Assembly: GCA_028287285.1 (NCBI GenBank)
Contig: JAQBPY010000332.1
Coordinates: forward strand, 1 to 40,619
DNA: 40,619 bases
Source: Gemmatimonadota bacterium
GTDB taxonomy: Bacteria; Gemmatimonadota; Gemmatimonadetes; Gemmatimonadales; Gemmatimonadaceae
Direction: 5' to 3'
The position numbers and the translations under genes are program-made. Under the pieces are notes generated by a model, which saw only the letters and a program-made list of their open reading frames with translations, was not told the origin of the DNA and did no database searches. How positions within the stretch are numbered: position 1 is the first letter of the stretch; each line of letters begins with the position of its first letter. Shown here piece after piece: positions 17,091 through 25,292 of the stretch.

Positions 17091-19754
17091 TCATCGCTGA
17101 TCATACACGATATCAACGGGAATGCCCTTGGCCTTGAGCCGGTCGAGGTCCGCCTGTAATACAGAACTGATTGCACCAAACTCTGTATTGAGGCTCACGA
17201 CACCTGCATAATCGCCGTTGCCCTGGAGCATGAGGATGCGCCGCGAGAGTTCGTCGGCACCGGCGCGCATCTTCGCGAAGTCCACGCGATACCTGCCATT
17301 GGCGTCGCGTGTAAAGGCTCCGGCACGCTGCAGAAAGTTGAACGCGACGACATTTGCGCGGCCGTGCGCATCAGCAGCACCAAAACGCACGGAGCGAAAC
17401 AGGCTGGCAAGAAAGGTCACGTAGTTGTCCTCGACGGCCTCATGACCAAGCTGCCCTTGCGCGTTGAGCTGTCGAATCATGTAGAGGCCAAGGATGTCTG
17501 CCTTGCCTTCCTCGAGCGCGCCTGCCTTTTCCTTGAGCGCGGCACGAACGGTGGACTTTCCGTCAATGGTGTGGGTGAGGCCAAGACCATGCGCCACTTC
17601 GTGGAACATCACGTTCTCGAAGAATGCGTTGTACGTGACGCGCCGGAGCTGATCGTCAACAATCAGCTCGCCGGCAAGCGGCAGGAGGATCCGGTCGAAC
17701 TTCGCACGCACGGCGTTCTTCAGCTGCAGGCGGCGCGAGCCCTTCTTGAGCGTGACTTCCTCGTCGTTCGGAAGGTTGATGGCGATGGTCTTGGATGCAA
17801 CGTTCGCCTGACCGGCGACATGGACCACGTCGTACGCGTTCAGGTCGGCATCGGTGCCAGGCTTTTCCTTCCGGTATTCGGCACTCACGGGAATGCCACG
17901 CTGCAACGCCGGCAGCAGCGCAGTGAACTTGGACAGGCGCTTGCTCCACGCCTGATCCTTGACGAGCACGAATGCTTCGTTCGCCGCCTTGTAGCCGAAC
18001 AGCTCATCCTCATAGGTCTCGATGGGGCCGAGCACGATATCGAGCGTGTTCTTCTTCATCTCCATCCAGGCAAAGTCGCTCGGCCTGTACTTGTCGGTTA
18101 CAAGCGCCGTCGCGAGCAAGGTCAGGTACTTTCTGAGCCCCGCATCCTCGGCGAGCGATGCCGCCTGACGCAGCCTCGTTGCCGCACGCTCGTTGGCCGA
18201 CGCAAAGAAGCGCGAGTATGGAATGGCGGTCAATGCGCCGGATGCGTCCCGCCGCACCATCGTGTAGAGCGACTTGAGGCTGTCGGCCCTGGGGCCACCG
18301 ACTGCGACTGCACGCTCAAACTCCGCCTTCGTCATGTCACGCGGATAGAAATTCGCGCCGGCAGGCTTTGGACCTACGCCGCCCACGAACGGGACATTGT
18401 TGTCGAGGCGATCCCACGGCCCCACGTTGATCTCGGCAAGACGTCGTGTGGGCTCGTCCGTCAGCGCCCGCGCGACGGAATCATGCGGTCCCACGGCCTG
18501 CATCCAGTAGACATCGTGCATCTCGCGCGCCGCCTCGATGAGAAGCGGCAGCATCTGTCGCTCCTTCTTCGTGAGCGCCGTGGTGTCGGCCTGCAGCTTC
18601 ACGGACGTGTAGCGTGCGAGCCGATCGGCGATGGACGTCGATGCCGTGACGAGCGAAGCGGGAACAGTCGTGGGAGTCCGCGGCGCAGGCGCCTCCGGAC
18701 GACCATTTGGATTCCAGGTTGGCGCCGGCCCGTTGGCAAGCATGCGGACCGCGCTTGCCGCGGTGCGAATGACCGCCGTCGTATGCGCGAAGTCCACCTT
18801 GGAGATGTCGTCGCTCGGCTGATGATAGTCCGCGTGCTCGAAGCCCGATGAAAGCGTATGTGCGGGAATGCCGGCGCGCGCAAACGCGATGTTGTCGCTG
18901 CGCTCGAAGAAGTTCATCCCCGGCCGAGGGTCGGCGACAACCGCCAGTCCTGCCTTCGCGAAGGACGCGCCCATGGTGGACCGATTGAAGCCGGTGAGCC
19001 ACGCCTTTCCAAAGCCGCCTGCCATGGAATCCGGACGGCTGATCATCTCGATCTCCAGATTGGCGGTCATGCTCGCGATCGGCACTACGGGATGCTGGAG
19101 GTACCAGCGCGTACCGAACAGCCCGACTTCCTCGCCGGTCGTCGCGACGAACAGCACGCTGCGAAGCGGCCGTGTCCCCGCAGCCAGGGCGCGCGCAATT
19201 TCCAGAACCGCGACGGTGCCTGATGCGTCGTCATCGGCGCCGTTGTAGATGGAGTCGCCCTTTACCGCCGGTCCGATGCCGAGATGATCGTAGTGAGCAT
19301 CTACCAGGATCACGGAGTCCTTCAGGACCGGATCGCTGCCCTTCAGCATACCCACGACGTTCACCGATAACCGCCGCTGGGATACCGGAATGGTATCCAG
19401 GGCGGCAAAGCTCGAGTAGAGCACCAGCGACGCACGGCCGTTGCGCACCACGACCGCGAGCGGAATTCGCTGGAAGTATCCGCTGTCGCCGGCGGCTTCG
19501 AGCCCGATGGCGCGCATTTCGTTCGCGATGATCGTGGCCGCCTTCATGGATCCGCGCGTGCCGGTGCCGCGTCCCTCCAGGGAGTCATCGGCCAACGCGC
19601 CAAGCAAGCGTCGGACGTCGCTCTCGGCAATTGGCGACGAAGGCGTTGCCGGCGGCACTGGAACCGGAGTGTTGACGACGGGTGTGCCGCATGCCGTCAG
19701 CGTGGCAATCAGTGCAGACGCGAGCGTGCGGCACGAACGAGTGAACGTGGTCAT
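17091..19754 (-). CDS. Lipoprotein fusing an M28 aminopeptidase domain to an M49 (dipeptidyl-peptidase III-like) domain
   Basis: An 887-residue single reading frame with a lipobox ending at Cys22 (TLTAC). Residues 42-340 are an M28 peptidase: His154 in DAHYDHLG, Asp174 in NGADDDASG, Glu208-Glu209 in TTGEEVGLFG, an acidic NLEIEMISR block (Glu where many members have Asp) and His311 in DYHQPSDD. A proline/alanine/threonine linker (342-370) joins a second peptidase of the M49 type: GPWDRLDN and PAGANFYPRDMT near 445-475, HEVAHGLG (His718, Glu719, His722) and EEGKAD (Glu748-Glu749, Asp753), equivalent to the HExxGH/EExxAD metal motifs of dipeptidyl peptidase III. Both active sites look intact. 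Each family normally occurs as a separate protein, so the fusion is notable. It is expected to be membrane-anchored and to act on peptides. Confidence 0.88.
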   Translation of the reverse strand: MTTFTRSCRTLASALIATLTACGTPVVNTPVPVPPATPSSPIAESDVRRLLGALADDSLEGRGTGTRGSMKAATIIANEMRAIGLEAAGDSGYFQRIPLAVVVRNGRASLVLYSSFAALDTIPVSQRRLSVNVVGMLKGSDPVLKDSVILVDAHYDHLGIGPAVKGDSIYNGADDDASGTVAVLEIARALAAGTRPLRSVLFVATTGEEVGLFGTRWYLQHPVVPIASMTANLEIEMISRPDSMAGGFGKAWLTGFNRSTMGASFAKAGLAVVADPRPGMNFFERSDNIAFARAGIPAHTLSSGFEHADYHQPSDDISKVDFAHTTAVIRTAASAVRMLANGPAPTWNPNGRPEAPAPRTPTTVPASLVTASTSIADRLARYTSVKLQADTTALTKKERQMLPLLIEAAREMHDVYWMQAVGPHDSVARALTDEPTRRLAEINVGPWDRLDNNVPFVGGVGPKPAGANFYPRDMTKAEFERAVAVGGPRADSLKSLYTMVRRDASGALTAIPYSRFFASANERAATRLRQAASLAEDAGLRKYLTLLATALVTDKYRPSDFAWMEMKKNTLDIVLGPIETYEDELFGYKAANEAFVLVKDQAWSKRLSKFTALLPALQRGIPVSAEYRKEKPGTDADLNAYDVVHVAGQANVASKTIAINLPNDEEVTLKKGSRRLQLKNAVRAKFDRILLPLAGELIVDDQLRRVTYNAFFENVMFHEVAHGLGLTHTIDGKSTVRAALKEKAGALEEGKADILGLYMIRQLNAQGQLGHEAVEDNYVTFLASLFRSVRFGAADAHGRANVVAFNFLQRAGAFTRDANGRYRVDFAKMRAGADELSRRILMLQGNGDYAGVVSLNTEFGAISSVLQADLDRLKAKGIPVDIVYDQR

Positions 19755-19770
19755 GGGTACGGTGAGTAAG

Positions 19771-19805
19771 GGAAGCAGGCCCTTCGCTGCGCTCAGAGCG
19801 ACAAA
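19771..19805. repeat. REP-like dispersed repeat, copy 1
   Basis: A divergent copy of the short hairpin repeat with core CCCTTCGCTGCGCTCAG, placed between the start of the M28-M49 gene and the stop of the small membrane-protein gene. The same orientation is seen in all copies in this window. Confidence 0.65.
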
Positions 19806-19808
19806 CGT

Positions 19809-20099
19809 CTACCAATGCGCGAGCAGGTACGCAATCCATGCAATGGCGAGGGCAGCCAGCGCGCCGGAGACAAGCCACAGCGGTTGCGGGCTGCGGATCT
19901 CTTCGCCCGCATCGTTCTCCAGCGACCGGCGTTCGCGCCACGCCGCCAGCGCACCGGTGCCCGCCACCGACGCCACGAAGGTCAGCCGCGACAGGAGCGC
20001 GGTTCCCGCTCGTGCCGGCATGATGAGGTGGCCGACGCCCATACCCACGCCGGCGAGCAGCCCGGCGTTGGTGAGGCGCGTGAGCAGTCGGGCGTCCAT
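19809..20099 (-). CDS. Small membrane protein, unknown
   Basis: A 96-residue protein with about three membrane helices (near 12-28, 36-53 and 73-94) and an arginine/acidic segment between the last two (WRERRSLENDAGEE). I do not recognise a family. The ATG overlaps the stop of the carbonic anhydrase gene (ATGA), so the two are translated together, which hints at a shared role, but nothing specific can be inferred. Confidence 0.65.
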   Translation of the reverse strand: MDARLLTRLTNAGLLAGVGMGVGHLIMPARAGTALLSRLTFVASVAGTGALAAWRERRSLENDAGEEIRSPQPLWLVSGALAALAIAWIAYLLAHW

Positions 20100-20749
20100 C
20101 AGCGCGTGGACGACGCGCGATGATGCAGCCGCTGTGCGAGTGCCGTCACCTGGGAGTCATTGGTGACCGTCACGTACTGGTCGTGCAGCAGCCCATCATG
20201 CAGCGTGTAGACCCAGCCGTGAATCGCCAGCGGCTGGCCGCGGAGCCAGGCATCGCGAACGATGGTGGAGCGGGCCGCGTTGAGCACCTGTTCCGCGACA
20301 TTGAGCTCGCAGAGGCGGTCTTCACGCGCCTTGCCGGCCAGCGCGCTCAACTCGTGCGAATGCACGTGTGCAACGTCCTGCACGTGGCCGAGCCAGTTGT
20401 CGATGAGACCGTGGCGGCCTTCGGTGAGTGCGACGGCGATGCCGCCGCAACCGTAGTGACCCGTGACGATGACGTGCTGCACCCGCAGCACGTCGACCGC
20501 ATACTGCAAGGCGCTCAGGCAATTGAGGTCCGTGTGCACCACGAGGTTCGCCACGTTCCGGTGCACGAACATCTCGCCAGGCAACAGCCCGACAATCTCG
20601 TTCGCCGGCACCCGGCTGTCGGAACAGCCAATCCACAGGAACGACGGCGCCTGTTGTGCCGTGAGCCGCTGGAAGAACGTGGGATCGCGACGGACGATCT
20701 CCGCCGCCCAGCTGCGATTGTTCTCGAAGAGGTCGGAGATCGTCGGCAT
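20099..20749 (-). CDS. can: Beta-class carbonic anhydrase
   Basis: A 216-residue beta-carbonic anhydrase that interconverts CO2 and bicarbonate. The zinc ligands are Cys42, His98 and Cys101 (GCSDSRVPANE and GHYGCGG), with the Asp44-Arg46 dyad present. The length and the MPTISDLFENNRSWA start match the bacterial Can type. The ATG at 20749 is preferred over a TTG one codon upstream. It is followed by the small membrane protein with ATGA overlap and preceded by the FKBP lipoprotein gene by six bases. Confidence 0.94.
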   Translation of the reverse strand: MPTISDLFENNRSWAAEIVRRDPTFFQRLTAQQAPSFLWIGCSDSRVPANEIVGLLPGEMFVHRNVANLVVHTDLNCLSALQYAVDVLRVQHVIVTGHYGCGGIAVALTEGRHGLIDNWLGHVQDVAHVHSHELSALAGKAREDRLCELNVAEQVLNAARSTIVRDAWLRGQPLAIHGWVYTLHDGLLHDQYVTVTNDSQVTALAQRLHHRASSTR

Positions 20750-20755
20750 CAACCC

Positions 20756-21226
20756 TTATTGGCCGGTGGAAATCGTCACGTTGAAGACGAGCACGGCGTT
20801 GGCGGGAATGGGCCCGCTGCCGGACGCTCCATAGCCCAGCGACGGGGGAATGATGAGCTGCCGCGTGCCGCCCACCTTCATGCCCACGAGACCCTTGTCC
20901 CAGCCCTCGATCACCGCGCCGGCGCCAAGCTTGAACGTGATGGGACTTGCCGGAGGTTGGCGCGTATCGAACTGCGTGCCGTTCGCCAGCCAGCCTGTGT
21001 AGAACGTGTTGATGGTCTGGCCGGTAGCGACTACTGCTCCCGTCCCGGGAGTGATGTCCCGATAGTACAGCCCGTCGGACGTTTTCGTGGAGCCCGTGAG
21101 ATTGACGCCAAGGGTCGACGCGAAGGACGTGGATTCGATGGGCACCGGCGTGTCGTTGTTGGTGCTGTCCTGACAGGCTCCGAACACCAGCGGAGTCAGG
21201 GCGGCAAACAGAAGGCGAAAGCGCAT
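20756..21226 (-). CDS. FKBP-type peptidyl-prolyl isomerase lipoprotein, copy A
   Basis: A 156-residue lipoprotein with a lipobox ending at Cys18 (LVFGAC) and a C-terminal FKBP domain: YYRDITPGTG, YTGWLANGTQFD, GWDKGLVGMKVGG, RQLIIPPSLGYG and a closing VLVFNVTI strand. FKBPs catalyse prolyl cis-trans isomerisation in protein folding; this one should sit in the periplasm, anchored to a membrane. It is a tandem paralogue of the next gene upstream (21249-21728), sharing the LGVNL and STKT-DGLYYRD blocks. Confidence 0.9.
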   Translation of the reverse strand: MRFRLLFAALTPLVFGACQDSTNNDTPVPIESTSFASTLGVNLTGSTKTSDGLYYRDITPGTGAVVATGQTINTFYTGWLANGTQFDTRQPPASPITFKLGAGAVIEGWDKGLVGMKVGGTRQLIIPPSLGYGASGSGPIPANAVLVFNVTISTGQ

Positions 21227-21248
21227 TATTTCAGATGTACGAGTCTGG

Positions 21249-21728
21249 TTACGTGGTACCCAACACCGTTACGGTGAATACGAGATTCGCGTTGGGTGGA
21301 ATGGGGCCGCTGCCAAAGGTGCCGTACCCCAGCGCGGCCGGAACGATCAGCTGGCGTACGCCGCCAACGCGCATGCCCACGATCCCCTCGTCCCAGCCCT
21401 TGATGACATATCCCTGGCCGAGGATGAACGAGAACGGCACGCCCGATGTGCGTGAGTCGAACAACGTGCCGTCGGGCAGGTTGCCCGTGTAATACACGTC
21501 GATGGTGTGGTTGGCGGTAATCACTGAACCGGTACCGACCGTGACGTCGCGATAGTAGAGGCCGTCGGCGGTCTTGGTCGAGGCCGCGAGATTGACACCG
21601 AGCCCGGACGAAAAGGCCTGGGATTCGAGCGCGATGGCCGCGGGGATGTTCGTGACGACGTCCGAGCCGCCACCACAGGCCGCAAACACGAAGGGAACGA
21701 TGGCCAGAAGAAAGAGACGTCTACACAT
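21249..21728 (-). CDS. FKBP-type peptidyl-prolyl isomerase lipoprotein, copy B
   Basis: A 159-residue lipoprotein; the start at 21728 gives the signal peptide and lipobox ending at Cys18 (FVFAAC), while the longer open frame to 21791 adds only an unlikely leader. The FKBP domain shows YYRDVTVGTG, YTGNLPDGTLFD, GWDEGIVGMRVGG, RQLIVPAALGYG and LVFTVTVL. It is paralogous to copy A, 22 bases downstream, and probably arose by tandem duplication. It is likely a periplasmic folding helper. Confidence 0.9.
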   Translation of the reverse strand: MCRRLFLLAIVPFVFAACGGGSDVVTNIPAAIALESQAFSSGLGVNLAASTKTADGLYYRDVTVGTGSVITANHTIDVYYTGNLPDGTLFDSRTSGVPFSFILGQGYVIKGWDEGIVGMRVGGVRQLIVPAALGYGTFGSGPIPPNANLVFTVTVLGTT

Positions 21729-21787
21729 GGGAATGTTGTGGTAATCTGAAGAGCGGGCCGTTCGCGTGCGCTGAGGCAAAGACACGA

Positions 21788-23557
21788 TCAACCGGCCCCA
21801 CCCTGCTCACGATCGCGCCTGACGGGCACACGCTTTCCCTTGATCGTGGTAGCCCGAAGGGTCTCGATGATCCCTTCAGCGATCTCATCGGGTACTTCAA
21901 CGAGCGAGAAACGATCGGTAATCTGGATGGCGCCAATGGCGCGCGCATCCACGCCCGCTTCGTTCACGATGGCGCCCACAAGATCCGCCGGGCGAATTTT
22001 CGAGTTGCGGCCAGCCCCGATGTACAGGCGCGCAACGTCCCATTCCGGCGTAATGCGCTTCTTGTCGAAGGGCGCCTTGGTGGAGGGCTTGGCACCCGAC
22101 TTTCCCGCCTTGGCTGCCTCATGCCGGCGCGAGCCTGCCTTGGGCGTGGGCGCACGTTCATGCCGCGAAACTGGCCGCTCGGGGCGCAGGCTTATCGTCG
22201 GAATCTCCTCGGCCTCCGCACCGTCCTTTGCGTCGGCCATCTTCACTGCGGCCGCCGCAACGTCCATGATGTCGAACTCCTGCGCCAGCGAATCCACGAC
22301 GGCGCGAAAGTGATCGAGCTGGCCGCCCAGGATCATCTCGCGCAATGACGCCTTGGTCATCTCGATACGGCGCGCGCGCAGATCGGCCACGGTAGGAACG
22401 GTGGCAATGTCGATCTTCTGCTTCGTGAGAAACTCGATGTTCCGCAGCAGGCGGTGCTCGCGCGGCTCGGCCAGCGTGATCGCGACACCTTCACGCCCCG
22501 CGCGCCCGGTGCGGCCAATGCGGTGTACGTACGCTTCTGCCGACGTAGGCACATCGTAGTTCACCACGTGCGACACGTGCTCCACGTCGAGCCCGCGCGC
22601 GGCCACGTCCGTTGCGATCAACAGCTCCGCAGTGTTGGCACGGAACTTCTTCATCACCCGGTCGCGCTGCTCCTGCGACAAACCTCCATGCAGCGCCTCG
22701 GCGCGATAGCCGCGGCCATTCAGCGATTCGGTGAGCTCGTCGACTTCGGTGCGCGTGCGGCAGAATACAATGGCTGACGTGGGATTTTCGACGTCGAGCA
22801 CGCGGCCAAGGGTCGCCATCTTGTGCGCGCGGCCAACGATGTACGCCACCTGGCGCACACGGGGCGCGGAGCCTGCGGGCACCACCTCGCGATCGATGCG
22901 AACGCGCACCGGATTCTTGAGGTGCTTGTTGGCGATGTCCGCAATGCGCGGCGGAAGCGTGGCGGAAAAGAGCGCCGTCTGACGCTCGGGGGGCGTTTCC
23001 GTGAGAATGGCCTCGAGGTCCTCGGCGAAGCCCATGTCGAGCATCTCGTCGGCTTCGTCCAGGATCACGACCTTCACGCTCGCGAGACGCAGCGTCTTGC
23101 GGCGGATGTGATCGAGCGCGCGGCCTGGCGTCGCGACGACAACGTCCACGCCGCGCTTCAACTGCCGCAACTGGGTTTCCATGGGCGAGCCGCCGTAAAT
23201 GGGCACCGCGATGATCCCCATGGCCTTGCCATACTTGTGCACCGCCTCCGCAACCTGCATGGCGAGCTCGCGCGTGGGCACGAGGATCAGGGCTCCGAGG
23301 CGCTCGCGCGGTTCCGCCGTTGGCGTGAGGACATGAAGCAACGGAAGGGCAAATGCGGCAGTCTTGCCAGTTCCGGTTGCGGCCTGGCCGAGAACGTCGC
23401 GACCCGCCAGCAGCGGCGGAATGGCCTCACGCTGAACCGGCGTTGGTTCTTCGTACCCGAGGGCAGCGAGGGCAGTTACAATGCGGGGGTCGAGGCCAAG
23501 TCCGGCAAATCCGGTGGGCGGTTCGGTACCAGGAGCGGGGTCGTTACGCGGTGTCAT
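21788..23557 (-). CDS. DEAD-box RNA helicase with DbpA-type RNA-binding domain
   Basis: A 589-residue ATP-dependent RNA helicase. Motifs in order: Q motif around 17-47, Walker A ATGTGKT (60-66), PTRELA, DEAD (167-170), SAT (198-200), ARGLD near 320 and HRIGRTGR (345-352). The C terminus (about 510-585) is a DbpA/CsdA-type RNA-binding fold, after a basic linker rich in Lys, Arg and Ala. It likely helps ribosome assembly or RNA turnover, as DeaD/CsdA-type helicases do. The start at 23557 is chosen because MTPRNDP leads into the family start and AGGAGG lies 13 bases upstream; a longer frame to 23716 overlaps the PIN gene. Confidence 0.92.
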   Translation of the reverse strand: MTPRNDPAPGTEPPTGFAGLGLDPRIVTALAALGYEEPTPVQREAIPPLLAGRDVLGQAATGTGKTAAFALPLLHVLTPTAEPRERLGALILVPTRELAMQVAEAVHKYGKAMGIIAVPIYGGSPMETQLRQLKRGVDVVVATPGRALDHIRRKTLRLASVKVVILDEADEMLDMGFAEDLEAILTETPPERQTALFSATLPPRIADIANKHLKNPVRVRIDREVVPAGSAPRVRQVAYIVGRAHKMATLGRVLDVENPTSAIVFCRTRTEVDELTESLNGRGYRAEALHGGLSQEQRDRVMKKFRANTAELLIATDVAARGLDVEHVSHVVNYDVPTSAEAYVHRIGRTGRAGREGVAITLAEPREHRLLRNIEFLTKQKIDIATVPTVADLRARRIEMTKASLREMILGGQLDHFRAVVDSLAQEFDIMDVAAAAVKMADAKDGAEAEEIPTISLRPERPVSRHERAPTPKAGSRRHEAAKAGKSGAKPSTKAPFDKKRITPEWDVARLYIGAGRNSKIRPADLVGAIVNEAGVDARAIGAIQITDRFSLVEVPDEIAEGIIETLRATTIKGKRVPVRRDREQGGAG

Positions 23558-23592
23558 TTTTGAAAGATAACCTCCTGGGGCTCCCGAGCGGT

Positions 23593-24057
23593 TCAGCGAT
23601 ATGGCCGAGGCCCCGCAGGCCAGGGCGCGATGAAGCGAAATCCGCGCAAATGGCGCTGGATCGGCGCGAAGTCCTTGTGATTGTCCGTAATGAGGACGAC
23701 GTCGTGCTCGCGGCATACCGTGGCCAGCAGCACGTCCGCCGTGAGGGAGCGCGGCGCCTGCGCGAGCACTACCCGCTCATGCGCCGCGAGCGCCGCCAGT
23801 ACCCGCCCCGCTTCGGCGTGCGCCGCGTATGAGCCGGCAATGGTCCGTTTTCGGTGTGCGTACGCCTCGAGCAGCGCATCCACCGCTTCCACGTGCCTCA
23901 CGGTGGGTGCACCGGCCCGGAGCTCCATGGCCACCGGCCCCGCAACAATGACGCGGCGCCCATATACTTTCAGGAATTCCTGCAGCGCGCCGAGCTCGAC
24001 TGCGTTTCGCAGTGCCGAGATGTAGACGCTCGTATCCAGCGCAAAAAGATCGGGCAC
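23593..24057 (-). CDS. PIN-domain protein, VapC-like toxin
   Basis: A 154-residue PIN-domain protein, predicted Mg-dependent RNase. Acidic active-site residues are visible as Asp8 (ALDTSVY), Glu45 (VAMELRAG), Asp108 (LTADVLLA) and Asp125 (LITDNHKDF). It begins with a GTG six bases after the stop of the antitoxin-like gene and has no clear ribosome-binding site, so translation is probably coupled to it, which is the standard VapBC layout. The RNA target is not known. Confidence 0.85.
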   Translation of the reverse strand: MPDLFALDTSVYISALRNAVELGALQEFLKVYGRRVIVAGPVAMELRAGAPTVRHVEAVDALLEAYAHRKRTIAGSYAAHAEAGRVLAALAAHERVVLAQAPRSLTADVLLATVCREHDVVLITDNHKDFAPIQRHLRGFRFIAPWPAGPRPYR

Positions 24058-24063
24058 GCCGCG

Positions 24064-24327
24064 TCAGTCTTTCATGGCGCGGCGTGGCTTGCGAGCGGGC
24101 GCGGCGTAGGCATAGATGTTATTCAGGCCACCCAGGGACGCGAGGCGATCCAGTGCGCTACTCACTTCGCCATGGAACAGCACTTCATCGAGTGCACGAT
24201 CCACGGTTTCCGTGTCCGAGCGCGTGCCGAGCAGCACGCGAGCGGCGTCCAGCTTGCGGACGTCCATGTCCATGTTCTTGCGAGCCAGCGCGGGCTCGGA
24301 GACACGATTCTTTTTGGGCGGTGTCAT
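24064..24327 (-). CDS. VapB-like antitoxin
   Basis: An 87-residue protein directly upstream of the PIN gene. Residues 19-50 (MDMDVRKLDAARVLLGTRS, then TETVDRALDEVL) match the short DNA-binding block common in VapB antitoxins with a ribbon-helix-helix-like fold. The C-terminal half would bind the toxin. The start at 24327 is supported by AGGAG six bases upstream. The promoter at 24350-24378 reads into it and diverges from the SET gene. Confidence 0.75.
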   Translation of the reverse strand: MTPPKKNRVSEPALARKNMDMDVRKLDAARVLLGTRSDTETVDRALDEVLFHGEVSSALDRLASLGGLNNIYAYAAPARKPRRAMKD

Positions 24328-24349
24328 GATGTGCTCCTGGTGTATACAG

Positions 24350-24378
24350 ATTTTATAATGGTGTTTTCTGTATTGCAA
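24350..24378 (-). promoter_or_regulatory. Promoter of the toxin-antitoxin pair
   Basis: On the minus strand, -35 TTGCAA (24378-24373), a 17-base spacer and -10 TAAAAT (24355-24350) lie upstream of the antitoxin start. The TTGCAA is its own reverse complement and also serves as a possible -35 for the divergent SET gene. Confidence 0.6.
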
Positions 24379-24403
24379 CCCCGGTGCAGTGGTTTGGTAT
24401 ACT
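24373..24403 (+). promoter_or_regulatory. Leaderless-type promoter of the SET-domain gene
   Basis: The -10 TATACT (24398-24403) ends five bases before the ATG at 24409, with TTGCAA (24373-24378) as possible -35 at a long 19-base spacing. No ribosome-binding site fits between -10 and ATG, so transcription would begin at or next to the start codon. Confidence 0.55.
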
Positions 24404-24408
24404 AGTGC

Positions 24409-24870
24409 ATGGAAAATGATGCGGCAGACCAGCCCTTCGAGATCCGCCGCTCGCCCATGCAGGGTTTGGGCGCCTTCGCCACACGGGCCATTCCCGAGGG
24501 CGTCAGGCTCGTGGAATACGCGGGCGAGCGCCTAACGCCGGCGCAGGCCGACACGCGGTATCCCGACGTGGAGGGCGAGCGGCATCACACGTTCCTCTTC
24601 GCGATCGACGACGACATCGTGATCGACGCGGCGGTTGACGGGAACGAGGCGCGGTTCATCAATCATTCCTGCGATCCCAATTGCGACGCGGTGATCGACG
24701 ATGCACGCATCTGGATCGAGACCATTCGCGACATCGCTCCTGGCGAGGAGCTCGCGTACGACTACGCCTACGTGCTCGAGGAACGCCACACACCGGCCGC
24801 CAAGCGGCGCTTTCCCTGTTCCTGCGGTGCGGCGACCTGCCGCGGGACGATCCTGGCGAAGAAGCGCTAG
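24409..24870 (+). CDS. SET-domain protein-lysine methyltransferase
   Basis: A 153-residue protein that is almost only a SET domain. GLGAFA (19-24) forms part of the S-adenosylmethionine site, RFINHSCDPNC (82-92) is the pseudoknot motif, ELAYDY (115-119) holds the catalytic tyrosine, and a post-SET cysteine cluster (Cys137, Cys139, Cys144 in CSCGAATC) completes a zinc site with Cys92. Such enzymes methylate lysines in proteins; in bacteria targets are mostly unknown (ribosomal or DNA-binding proteins are possible). It is transcribed away from the VapBC-like pair and has no operon partner. Confidence 0.9.
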   Translation: MENDAADQPFEIRRSPMQGLGAFATRAIPEGVRLVEYAGERLTPAQADTRYPDVEGERHHTFLFAIDDDIVIDAAVDGNEARFINHSCDPNCDAVIDDARIWIETIRDIAPGEELAYDYAYVLEERHTPAAKRRFPCSCGAATCRGTILAKKR

Positions 24871-24877
24871 GACTCGC

Positions 24878-25276
24878 CTACTTTTTCGGGCCGCAGATGT
24901 AGTCCACGGCGATGCCGCCGAGTGAGCCGCCAAGGCCCGGACCAAAGCCCGGCAGCTTGTTTACCGAGCGCTCCACCACCTTCGTGCTTTTTGCGTCGGA
25001 GTAGTAGACGTTTTCCTTGACGGCGAGATAGCGCTTCACGCAATCGAACGTGGCGGTGGAGCGGGAGCTCTTCCACTCTCCGCGCGCGGCCTTGACCGGC
25101 GTGGTGAACACCACGCGCACCGTGGCCGAGGTGAGGTTGTCGTGCTTCCTGATGCTCCGGGGGTTGACGGAGACGACGTTGCCGCTGCTGGTGGTGCCGA
25201 TGTCCTTCCACTGCTGCGCGCCGGCGAGCGCGCCGGGACCGATGGTCAGCATCATGGCAAGCAGAGCAGAGCGCAT
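24878..25276 (-). CDS. Secreted protein of the surface-adhesin-E-like type
   Basis: A 132-residue exported protein with a signal peptide (residues 1-20, ending at LAGAQ). The mature part (W-x3-G at the start, NVVSVNPRSIRKHDN, TATFDCVKRYL, two cysteines 70-75 residues apart, VDYICG at the end) resembles the small surface-adhesin-E-like domain found in many Gram-negative secreted proteins. Function is not established. GGGAG precedes the start. It converges on the SET gene with only seven bases between the stops. Confidence 0.65.
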   Translation of the reverse strand: MRSALLAMMLTIGPGALAGAQQWKDIGTTSSGNVVSVNPRSIRKHDNLTSATVRVVFTTPVKAARGEWKSSRSTATFDCVKRYLAVKENVYYSDAKSTKVVERSVNKLPGFGPGLGGSLGGIAVDYICGPKK

Positions 25277-25292
25277 GCGGGTCTCCCGAAGA

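Noticed and set aside
17364..18851. Plus-strand open frame of 495 codons opposite the M28-M49 gene
   Set aside because: Antisense shadow of a gene with two intact active sites.
23558..23716. N-terminal extension of the helicase frame
   Set aside because: It overlaps the end of the PIN-domain gene, has no helicase-like sequence, and a ribosome-binding site lies upstream of the internal start.
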